Source of the DNA: Euglena gracilis
Taxonomy: Eukaryota > Euglenida > Euglenophyceae > Euglenales
DNA length: 64,000 bases
Direction: 5' to 3'
Assembly (NCBI GenBank): GCA_039621445.1
Contig: CP154957.1
Coordinates: forward strand, 27,574,541-27,638,540
Shown here: positions 29,501-39,900 of the stretch, one piece after another
Numbering within the stretch: the stretch's first letter is position 1
Layout: the number at the start of each line of letters is the position of its first letter
Notes under the pieces: model-generated
Databases searched by the model: none
Seen by the model: only the letters and a program-made list of their open reading frames with translations
Told to the model about the DNA's origin: nothing
Made by a program: the position numbers and the translations under genes

Positions 29501-29718
29501 CACACAGATTGTGGTGCAGGCCAGCCGGCCGCGGGCCCCATCAGACACCCCCATCCAAGACCTGCCAGCCGACCAACCCGATGACACAATGGAGTTCACA
29601 CAGGGCAGCCGTGAATGGTTTTGTAGCCACCCAGCTTGGGAGGGTGCCGATGTGATATGTTTTGATGGCTGCCCTGGCCGAGCCATCCCACCGTCTGATG
29701 TGGAGCCTGACCTGACGT
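24779..29718 (+). CDS. Calponin-homology (CH) domain protein, 5' end not found
   Basis: The CH domain is split over two exons. Exon 24779-24916 (acceptor CACACAG, donor GCC|GTGGCC) encodes GDLATALKSGVALCKLLNGI and FHQRENIKMFLA. Exon about 26260-26394 (donor CAAG|GTATTC) encodes SAWGVPAAELFAVDDLYEGR then a YTCVLSLSNVA helix. The pattern of LKSGVALCKLLN, ENI-FL, GVP, LF-VDLYEG-NM is that of type-3 CH domains in calponin, transgelin and Mp20-like actin binders. Later exons are about 26960-27010 (VPGFRGPF), 27609-27739, 29135-29310 and about 29400-29718, encoding a Ser/Pro/Thr-rich tail ending DVEPDLT. The split GGC codon at 27739/29135 supports that join. The N-terminal start of the CH domain is missing. 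The tail suggests a linker or regulatory region, not calponin repeats. Actin binding is inferred from the family. Confidence 0.75.
25480..25810. repeat. AAAATAAGACCCCCCC array in CH-gene intron
   Basis: Several units of (A)ATAAGACCCCCC and CCATGAAATGGACCCCCCCC lie around a CCGGCGCGAAGCGCCGGAAT hairpin with AAATGGGAC. The reverse-complement version (TCTTATTTTGGGGGGG) recurs at 4783-4830 and 35220-35640. Confidence 0.6.
26450..26672. repeat. (TG)n/(CA)n microsatellite
   Basis: Mixed TG, GCGC and CACA dinucleotide tracts in the CH-gene intron directly after the exon ending at 26394. The Cys/Val- and His/Thr-rich open frames on both strands are spurious. Confidence 0.9.
28060..28510 (+). pseudogene. 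DIRS-like RNase H/recombinase-region fragment inside CH-gene intron
   Basis: The frame 28079-28504 begins EVKWVPSSKCLADPLSRL. This matches the end of the DIRS RNase H module seen elsewhere in this window (VNWVPSKECLAVPISRW at about 59060) and the family-typical WVPS-x-N/C-x-AD-x-SR motif. After this a short charged stretch follows and homology fades. It is one truncated fragment in the same orientation as the host gene. It has no independent function. Confidence 0.6.
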
Positions 29719-29719
29719 G

Positions 29720-30370
29720 AGAGGGGTCACAGCGTTGGACATCCTCCCCCACAGCGAGCGCTGCCTGTTGTTTGGAACGCCGGGTCTCGATGTGAAGTCC
29801 ATTACAAAGTGGCAGGTATTTGCCCACTTTGGTGTTTGGGCGCCCCAATCAGCGTGCTTTTAATAAGCCCAACCTGCACCCTGGCCACACCAGTGCCCAG
29901 AGGTTACTCCTTCTCGAGGCTTGAGAGAAGAGTGCCCACCAAACTCAGAGTCGTGGGAAAGACCGGCTGACCGGGGTGAGCCAAAGAGGAATAACGAAGA
30001 GGGGGCAAATGACACCCCACCCATTTGGTGAGAAGCAGAGGGGAGTGGTCTACGACAGAGGACTGCCTGTCCCGGCTGTCGGTGTGCCAGGAGCCAGGTG
30101 GCACTGCCTTCCATCCCCCATCCGGTAATTGTGAGGCCACCCCCGCCCTCCAGCGGCGTCCTGGCAGGCATCGCCCGCCTGCCCACCAATGCCATTTGGC
30201 TCCGGGGCCCTTGTCAATACCTCTTTCCGCCAATCCTGCCCCTCCTCTGTGTCACATTCCTGCCCCCACCTCGGGCCTCGGGGCACCACCCTGACCTGTG
30301 ACCGTATGACTCCCACGCATGACACAGCCCCATCCCCCTGCATGCTGTGCATACCATTGCTTAACACCTG
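29720..30370. other. Intergenic between CH gene and MND1
   Basis: Moderately GC-rich, with no recognised protein. The 3' end of the CH gene and the MND1 promoter must lie in 29.72-30.97 kb. No TATA box or other element is claimed. Confidence 0.35.
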
Positions 30371-30379
30371 TCCCACCCT

Positions 30380-30645
30380 ACCCCCCCCCCCGGGGTGACT
30401 GACTGGTTTTTCAGAGTGACTGACTGGTTTTCTGGCCAAGACCCCGCTGGCCTGGTGCCGAAGGTGCCGGAAATTTTTTGAAGTTTTTTGAGACTTTTTG
30501 GAAATATTGCATTGCCAACATGAGTGCATTCAAGAGTGGCCGATCCCCCGGGGAGGGGGAAAAGTGACTGAGTGGTTTTTTGGGAAAAAGTGACTGACTG
30601 GTTTTTTCAGAGTGGAAAGTGACCCCCCTCCCCCCCCCCAGGGGG
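30380..30645. repeat. TGACTGACTGG repeat block upstream of MND1
   Basis: C run, then repeated GTGACTGACTGGTTTTT-type units at 30396-30430 and 30565-30605, a CCGAAGGTGCCGGAAATTTT hairpin between them, and a closing C run with CCCAGGGGGTCGCTAAG. Related units fill the first MND1 introns (31070-31375). Confidence 0.6.
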
Positions 30646-30699
30646 TCGCTAAGCAATGGTATGATGCTGTGTCGAAATGGGTCACACAGCAAACGTATT

Positions 30700-30780
30700 T
30701 CACATATATAATTATTACCACTATTATTACTGTTGTTGTTGTTGTTGTTATATTATCATCATCATCATCATCATCATTCA
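30700..30780. repeat. ATT/TTG/ATC trinucleotide tracts
   Basis: Short (TTG)n then (ATC)n tracts, about 200-270 bp upstream of the MND1 start codon. Confidence 0.85.
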
Positions 30781-30974
30781 CGTTTTAGGTTTTTTCGTCG
30801 TGAGACAGCAGCAGCTTTTGTCAAGCAGCAGAAGGAGAAGTAGAGTGCATTGGATTTGCATCTTATCTGGATGCCGGTGTTTTCTGCTGGGCGTTTTTGC
30901 ACTCTCCCTCCTGGCACAGTTAACGCCGGTCCCTGTTTTGCCCTTGCTGCGTTGTGCAGTACATCGGTGCTGCC

Positions 30975-33900
30975 ATGTCCAAGAGAAAGGGGCTGAGCAT
31001 GGACGAGAAGTACGACAGGCAACTTTTTAACCGCCGCATGACAGTTGTACAATCATTTGTTCACCGGCCGATCCCCCCCCCCCCCGTTGGGAGGAGTGAC
31101 TCACTGTTTTTTTTTTCAGAGCGACTGGCCAGTTTTTGTCCCAAACCCCTTCCCCCCAAGAGGGGAAGCGAAGAACTGCGTTGCGGTGCGGAAGGCGCTG
31201 GAATACTTTCAGGTCATTTTGTGCATTTATTTTATCATTCATTTTATTCATTTTATGGTCAGTTTCCCTCGGATCCCAGAGTGGCTGACCCCCCCCGGTG
31301 GTGACTAACTGAATTTCCGTAATAAAAAAAAGTGATTCACTGGTTTTTTGGAAGAGTGAAGTGACCCTGTTTTCTTCCCCCAGGTGTTGGTAAAAAAGGG
31401 ATTGTATGGTGACAGTAGAGGGCATGAATTATTCAATTCATTCCCCTTCATTCGATTCAAAGGCAACCTGGTTTCCAAACTTGGGATCCCAATCTGCAAG
31501 GGACTCGCATGGTTCATGCCATGCAACCATGCAATTTGTTTGATTGTTTTTCATGAGCCCAACGCCTGAGGCTGCCTGGACCCCCCCCCCGGTTTCCCTG
31601 CGACTTTTCATGCGCAAATTCAGCATTTTTGACATAATATAGCTCAAATTCACTCATGTTTTTGTTTTTGTTTGGCCGAATTTTTGTTGGAAGGATACCA
31701 GACCAAGAAGATGGCCATTTTGGCCATAAGGATGTTGACGAACAGTGTGCAGCACACCGTGCACAGCGTGCAACTTTCAGTGCCCAAAATAATGGAAAAA
31801 TAAAGCAATAGACAATTGATTGTTTGTCAATCATATTAACAATTTTGAAATTTTCATTTTACAGTGCCCCCCAAGGACCAGGTTTTGAATAGTGCTGAGC
31901 TCTTTATAAGCGCGCCCCCACCCCTTCATTGACCCCGGCCCGGCGACCCGGCCGGCGGCCCGACAGCCCGGCAGCCCGGCGGCCCGGCCGGCGGCCCAGC
32001 GGCCCGGCCGGCGGCCCAGCGGCCCGGCCGGCGGCCCGGCGGCCCAGCCGGCGGCCCGGCCGGCAGCACGGCGGCCCGGCGGGTCGGTAAACGTTCGTTT
32101 TCGGCTCAAAAACAGTTTTTCTGGGTCCGGCAGGCCAAAAAACATCGTTTTGGGCAAAAAAAAATTTTTCGATTTTTTTGGACTTTTTTGACCCATGTTT
32201 GACCCAAAGTCAATGGGTCGGCGGCCCAAAACGGGGCGCCGGCGGGTCGGAAAACGCTCGTTTTCGGCTCAAAAACAGTTTTTCTGGGTCCGGGAGGCCA
32301 AAAAGCATCGTTTCGGGCAAAAAAAAAATTTTTCGATTTTTTTCGACTTTTTTGACCCGGGTTTGACCCAAACTCAATGGGTCGGCGGCCCAAAACGGGG
32401 CGCCGGCGGGTCGAAAAACGCTCGTTTTCGGCTCAAAAACAGTTTTTCCGGGTCCGGGAGGCCAAAAAACATCGTTTCGGGCAAAAAAAAAATTTCGATT
32501 TTTTTCGACTTTTTTTGACTCGGGTTTGACCCAAACTCAATGGGTCGGCGGCCCAAAACGGGGCGCCGGCGGGTCGAAAAACGCTCGTTTTCGGCTCAAA
32601 AACAGTTTTTCCGGGTCCGGGAGGCCAAAACACATCGTTTCGGGCAAAAAAAATTTCGATTTTTTTCGACTTTTTTGGCCGAAAATGGCTAAGTCGAACA
32701 GTGGAAAAAGTGTACAAAATGGCCTAAAATGGCCTAAATTGGCCGAAAAACGGCCGTATCTCGGGCTTGGCGGTGAGCTGCGGGGAAACCAAAATCCCAG
32801 TAGATAGAGCGTTCCAAGGGCTTCAATTTAGGTCTCCGGACATTTCCTTTGATTTTGCATCATTTTCGAGAAATTTTGAAAACATCGATTTTTTGGCCCC
32901 CCACCCCCCGAAAACGGCTAAGTCGAACAGAGGGAAAAGTGTACAAAACGGCCATCCGGGCCGAAAACGGCCGTATCTCGGGCTGGGCGGGGAGTTGCGG
33001 GGAAATCAAAATACCGGTAGATGGGGCGTTCCAAAGGCTTCAAATTAGGTCTCCGGACATTTCCTTTGATTTGGCTTCATTTTGGAGATATTTTGAAAAT
33101 TGACATTTTTTGGCCGAAATGGCAGAGTCCAAAGGGGGGGGGGGCTTATCCAGGGGGGCGGGCCGATCCTACCCAGTTTGGACCCCTTCGCGCGTGAATA
33201 ACTCGGGCCTGGCGGGGAGTTGGGGGTCAACTCCGGGTGATTCGGAAACTAGGAATCCAGTCGCTCGCGACTGAAAAAAAAAATTTCGGGAACGGGGCCG
33301 GGATCATGGTGATAATCCGTCGGTTCCCGAGGTGGCCCTGACCCGGGGGGGGGGGTCGAGGGGGGGGTTTCGCCGGTGGTAAGCTTCGCTCTTACCCATA
33401 AAGGGATAAGAGCTCAGCGGCCCCCTATTAATCTCCACAGGGTGGCGCGTCCCGATAGTTCCACTCGGGTCCCACTTTTTGACTTTTCGGTCCCGCGGCG
33501 CCTGGGAAGCACGGCAAAAATTCGGAGAATTTTGTCGGATTCGGGATGCTTATTTTGAGGAATAATAGGCTTTGGGTTTTAATTACATGGTCCAATCTTA
33601 TTGAAAGATGCACGGTGTGCAGTGTGCAGGGTGTGCGGCACACCGTGTGTCGGCGTCCCCGTGCCATTGTCTCGGAGAAGGTGTCCCCTACTCCCATCAT
33701 CCCAGGGTTGGTTTCTGGTTTCTGGTTTCTCCACCAGGCCTTACATCAAACTCTACTTGATATCTTCAGGAATGAAACTGAAATGAAGACTTATAAAAAT
33801 GCCAATTTGCAAATGGCAACGTCCAGATATTAGTGGTTGAAGCCAAAACAATTATTGGAAACTGAATCAGTCAAAAAAACTGTCATCACATTCTGCGTAG

Positions 33901-36900
33901 TCCACCACACTACACCCAAAAAGAAATCATTGCTGTTTTGGTGCCAATGAAAGTGGATCCCCAGGAATCTGTTCAAACTTCTCCCCAGCGTGGATCACAA
34001 CGCGCCACAACACACCACACAATGCAACTCGCAACACCCAGCACACACCTGAGCTCTGCCACAGCTGGGCACTTTATTATATACTGTTGGCTTTTGGAGT
34101 GGAGGAAGATTGCAAGGCAGCAAGATTCTTAAGCCCCCCGCCCCTCCCCCCCCCAGGGGAGGCCTTTAGGAATCTCCAGGGTGTCAAAAAATTTTGCGTT
34201 ATTGATGGAGTAGGGTTAGGGTTGGGAGTCAGGCCTAATTTTAAACTTAACTTATAAATTGGTGTTAGGTGTACAAGTTAGGCCTGAATTTAGGCCTAAC
34301 CCTAACCCTTATCTTATTCCGTTAATAACCCAAATTTTTTCTCCAACCCCGTGGAGATTCTTAAGCCCCCCCGGGGGGCCCTTAAGAATCTTGCTGCCGA
34401 TTGCAATTCCATGATGCTGATGAACGGGGTGAGCAAACTGTTCTTCAAGTTCCGGTATTACAACGTTGCTTTGCCAAAGTATTGGGGTCTCATTGGCTCA
34501 TTGGACTGTGCAGAGGGGGGGCTGGCGGTGAAAGGTGGCTTGCCGCGGAGAAGGCCAAGGAGTTCCTGCTGCAGAGGAAGGAACCGTTCACTCTGAAGGA
34601 GCTGGAGAAGTTGTTGCCCGTCCAGGCCCTGGTAGGCAAACGGTCGCGAGGGGAATGTAACACGCAAGCCATGCTGGGGGGGGCCATGCGGAGTTTATTG
34701 ACCCCTGTCCTTAATTGTGGCATGTTCAAGCATGCCCCCCATGTATTTTCATTGGGTTTGAAATCACATCATTCGCGATATCAAACCCAAGTATCATGGA
34801 GATGTAATTATGTTTGTGTGCGGGACAATTGCCCCGTTTAGGACAAAAGTTAGGCTGGAAGTTCGGTCCCCGTTTATGAGGGATTCTAGGCCCCGAAATG
34901 CCTAACTTTTTCCTAAATTCCAAAAAACATGCGCCACCGGAAGTCCAACTGTAACCCTAACCCTATCCCCAACAAACAACCCAACTTTTTCGGAAAGTAA
35001 GACCCAGGAGGAATTATCAGGACCACCCCCTGAAGGAATTATAGGCCCTGGGGGGACATGCATACAGAAAGACAGGCAGACAGAAATACATATATGCATG
35101 CATGCACGCGTACGTACGTACATACATGCGTGCATGCATCGTGCATGCATGACACATACCCATCATCATCATGCATGCATGCATGCATACCTACTTAATC
35201 TCCCCCCAAAATAAGACCCGCGTCTTATTTTTGGGTCCGTTGCTGGAAACCTCCAAGGGGGGATCTTATTTTGGGGGGGGTCTTATTTTTTGATTTTTTC
35301 TTGACCGACCCGGGCCCAATAAACGTCATTTTTAGGTTCCCAAAATCATTATCATACAATTTTTTCCTTTGGCGCTTCGCGCCATGTTGACATTTTGCAT
35401 GCTTTTTGCACTTCAAAAATCTGAAAAAAAAATTGAAATTTCATCATTTTTGTGTGTGAAATTGGGGGTTTTGGAAATTTTTCAGGGAGAATTTTCACCG
35501 TCTTCGGCGCTTCGCGCCGTCGGGGGGGGGGTCTTATTTGGCGGGGGGGTTCTTATTTTGGGATTTTTGCTCGATGCCGGCCCAAGAGGGGGGTCTTATT
35601 TTGGGGGAGACCCTATTTTGGGGGGGATCTTATTTTGGGGGGGTTACCTACCTACCTACCTACCTACCTACCTACCTACCTACCTACCTACCTACCTACC
35701 TACCTACCTACCCACCTACCTACCTACCTACCGAGCCCCCCCCCCCACGAAACAGAGTGCTGAGGCAGGTGACAGGCCCCTATGAGGACAGGTGGGCGAA
35801 TGCGGAACATGGGGAAAGTGTCCCGGGGGGCCCAGATCAGAGGGAAAAAGTGGCATTTTCCAACTCCCAGCCACACAAAAAATCCGTAAATGCAGTTTCA
35901 TATGTTTTGTAATCAAGCCTGAAAAAATGTTCGCTTTTTTGGTGGGAAAGGTTAAACAAAAAGGTTCAACAAAAAATATTTAATACTGTCAATAAATTAT
36001 TTGGAGACAGGTCAGCAGGTATAAGGGTAGGACACAGTTCCCTATGAGGACAGGTTGAGGGTACAAGGGTAGGACAGTTTCCTGGTCCGGGTGTGTATAT
36101 CCGCATGCAGACGTACGTACGTATTTTCACGCATTCATCCCCAAGAGTTCCTGGCTGTCTGTCTGCCTCTTAGGCGGCCGGATTCGCACTTAAGCTTTTT
36201 TCGTTTGATTTGCGCATTTGCGCGCATTTACGATTTTTTTGATTCCGCTTTGTTTCGGCTGTGAAGGTCAGGGGGGTTTGAAAACATGGCAACAAGAGAG
36301 TGCAAAAAATGAGCAAAATTCTGATTTTGGCTGTGAGACCCCCGGGACTTTGGCGAAAAATGGTGTTTTTGGGGTGTGCGAAAATGGACTTTGTACGTCG
36401 AAACCCCTGGGACCTTGCCGGCCCAAAGGGAAAAAAACGCAAAAAAGCACCTCAGGAACGGAACCTTTACTGCCCTTGTTGCTTCTTTCGGCTGTGTCCC
36501 CGGGTGTGTCCGAGCTGCCGGCGGTGTGCGTCCTGGGTGTTTGCCGGACTGTGTTGTTTGCGGCGCCTTGGTGTGGTGTTTGTGGGCTGTTTGTTAAAGC
36601 GCGGGGAGGAAGTGCCGGGGGGTGTGGGGGTGATGTGACCAAGCCGGCGGGAAGGACACAGGGGAAGGAAGGTAAGTGGGGGGTGTTGGGCAAGAGATGC
36701 GCAGAGGGGATGAAATGGGGTCCGTAGGGAATGAAGGGAATAAAGGGGAACGGGTGTCTCCCACCCGGCTTATACCCGGGATGCGCAGAACCAGTTGTGT
36801 GGCAAAGGACCCAGCAGGAGAAGCCAAACACTGGAAGGACAAAATTGTGTTTATGCGCGCAAATGCGCGCACCAACATGTTTATGTTGATGCGCGCAATT

Positions 36901-39900
36901 GCGCGCATCAACACAATTTTGTCCTTCTGGGATTGGGCTTTGGCACCCATGAACTGACGCTGTTGAAAAACTGCGTGACATAGAGGCCCTGACGGTACGG
37001 ACTGACGGGCCATCCAGTTGGTGAGTTTGTCACACTGTTTGTCAACGGCGCAAGCTTATGGGCGCAAATGCGCGCACCAACAAAAATTATGTTTTATGCG
37101 CGCATTTGCGCAAATGCGCGCACCAACATAATTGTGTTGGTGCGCGCATTTGCGCCCATAAACACAAATAAGAACGGTGTGACGGAAACACAACCGTCAA
37201 ACACTGACAGCAGATGTGGTTTATTTGCGCATTTGCGCGCATCACGTTGTTTGTGGGCTCAAATGCGCAAATAAACTGTATGAAGAAACTGCACAATTTA
37301 TTATGTTTATTTGCGCATTTGCGCCCACAAACAACGTGATGCGCGCAAATGCGCAAATAAACAACTAATGGAGGAGTAGAAAACGATTGCATTTGCCTCT
37401 CCTGCAACTACCCTTAGTGGCTTTTGAATGGGTTGAAAGCAAATGACCACACCGTCCCCTCTGGCATATGGTGTTATTGTGCCGTTTTTTGACCATTGAC
37501 AGGTCCCACAAAAGATGGAGACATAGGATCTCCAGAAGGTGCGTGCATATCCACCCAGTAACGGTACACGTCCACCGGCACCAATTTTTGGGTCCCAAGG
37601 GCCCTGCCGCTGACCTGCGGCCTCGGCTCCGCTGCTAAAGCCCCATCAGCTGCTGATACTTCAGCACCCAACAGGTCAGCATCCACTTCCCCGGTGCAAC
37701 GACACCCACCACAGCGGCCACGTTATACCCCGCAACCAGGGTGTAAGACTGGGGGTATGACGTGGTGCCAGTGCATGGCAACCGGCATCCGAAGAGAGGT
37801 AGCCCTCAAGCACCCGTTCCTTTGGATGCAAGGAAGTGTTGAACCTTTACCCCTGGATTGGGTGCATCAAAGCGGTGGGACCCACTCCCCCCAAATTATG
37901 CACAAAAACCGGTGTTTTTTACGTTTTTCAAGGGAAAAATGGCAAAGAAAACCATAAAACGGACTACGGCCAGACACGTCCCGGGTATTTCAGGTGCCAA
38001 ATTTTGTCTTCTTGTAACGCAGTTCTGTTGCAGAAAAGGTGTCCAACAGTCACAGGTCGTTTGCATGTCATTAATTCATTACGTTTAACTGCCAAACGGA
38101 TGACGCCAAAACAACAGGTCGTGTGGGCCGGGTAACAGCAGTGCAAATGTACACACGTAAGGCAGGCAAATTTTGGCCAGTCACATGCCGTGTTCCAGTG
38201 AACACTCCACACCACCTCTCACCACAAATTTCATCAGCACGTAATCGTGGTGTAAATCATTGGTTGGCGTGAGGAGTTGCGTTCGCCAGCTGTCACGGAG
38301 GAGGAGATGGTATAGCACAACTGATGTGTGTTGGTGCGCGCATTTGCGCAAATAAACACAATTTTGTTTGTGTGCTCTAAGGCTCCTACAAACACATCAT
38401 TTTGAAGCGGTGTATAAAGTGTTTGTGCGCGCATTTGCGCAAATGCGCGCACAAATGTAATTATGTTTATTTGCGCAACTGCGCGCACCAACACGTCCAT
38501 CACGTTTTTAAACCTCGTAGGGTCATGGTCCTCATTGGTGTCTTTTAACATAGAAAGTAAAAGTACATGTTGGTGGGCGCATTTGCGCAAGTAAACATAA
38601 TCGTGTTGGTGTGCGCATTTGCGCAAATGCGCACACCACCAAACGTGTTGGTGCGCGCATTTGCGCCCACCAACACGTCATTTTAACATCATCGGTTTAC
38701 GTTTTATTTGCGCAAATGCGCCCATAAACACAATTGTTTTTATTTGCGCAATTGCGCGCACAAACACACATCAGTTGCGCGACGGCTGCCTCACATAGTC
38801 TGTGTGTCTGTGGTGGTGTGATCTATTGAGGCCCCGTGTGTTCTTACCGGTGGCGGCAGTATCACAGTCAGTTCAGCCAGCACGTCAGCACCGTTTCCAA
38901 GTGTCGTCACAAGGGGTGTGTGCCTCTCTCCCGTTTGATGTACAACAGCACCAGTCTCACCCCCAGCCCTATTAACGTCACCTGGTAAGCAGCATGCACA
39001 CCAGACCACTGGGAGTTAATCCCCTCCAATAGATGGGTGTAACGGTTCTTAAATCGTGTTCTGGGCGTCAGGGTACAGGGTCCCAGGGGTTACAAAAAAA
39101 ATGGTACATTTGCGCAATTGCGCGCATCCAAAGGAAAAAAGCTTAAGTGCGAATTCGGCCGCCTAAGTGCCTGTTTGCCTGCCTGTCTGTCTGTCTGTAT
39201 GCATCTGTGTGTGTATGCGTGTATTTATGAATGTATGCATGTATGTATGTATGTATGTGTGCATGTATGGTATGTGTGTATGTATGTATGTATGTATGTA
39301 TGTATGTATGTATGTATGTATGTATGCATGTATGCATGTATGTATGTATGTATGTATGTATGTATGTATGTATGTATGTATGTATGCGTGTATGTATGCA
39401 TTTTTGTATGTATGTATGTATGTAGTTATGTGTATGTGTATGTGGACACATGTGTTTATGTATATGTAAACATGAATGCAAAAAATATTCATACACATTT
39501 CCTGCATGCAGGTTTTATCCATAATAAACCCAAATTATGTGTTTATTTGTGTTTAGCCCTGAGTTTCACATGGTCCCCTGTGATTTCGATCTCTTACCAC
39601 TGCATGGCTTCAAGGCGAAGGGTATTGTGTGGCAAAGCGTGAAGCAGATCATCGACACTCTTGTGGCAGATGGGGTGGTACAGTCAGATAAAATTGGTGT
39701 GTATGACGACCAAAGAAAACCACAAAAGTGCCAAAGGAGCGTCGGTGGGGAAAACTCTCATTTTATTACATTTTTTTTGCTTGTCAAATGAATTCCAAAT
39801 TTTTGTCTGATCATTTTGTTTGCAATCTGGCGTGCAAGTCACAAACAGCAACCTCCACCTTTCTGATGTTATCAATTGAATTATTATACGTCCATTTGGA

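Noticed and set aside
33428-33833. 90-95-codon frames conserved at 33.5 and 52.5 kb
   Set aside because: The DNA itself is almost identical between the two arms, so frame conservation is no evidence for coding. Both strands are open and the products look random.
36268-36981. 237-codon minus-strand frame in the hairpin element
   Set aside because: Low-complexity and His/Pro-rich, overlapping palindromes. No transposase or other domain is visible, so it was not called as the element's enzyme.
36840-38770. Regularly spaced palindromes that could be taken for a CRISPR array
   Set aside because: Repeats vary in sequence and spacing, are inverted relative to each other, and lie in a eukaryotic intron.
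39143-39642. Cys/Met/Tyr-rich and His/Ile/Thr-rich frames of more than 100 codons
   Set aside because: They come from (TATG)n repeat on both strands. Only the distal part near 39615 is a real exon (MND1).
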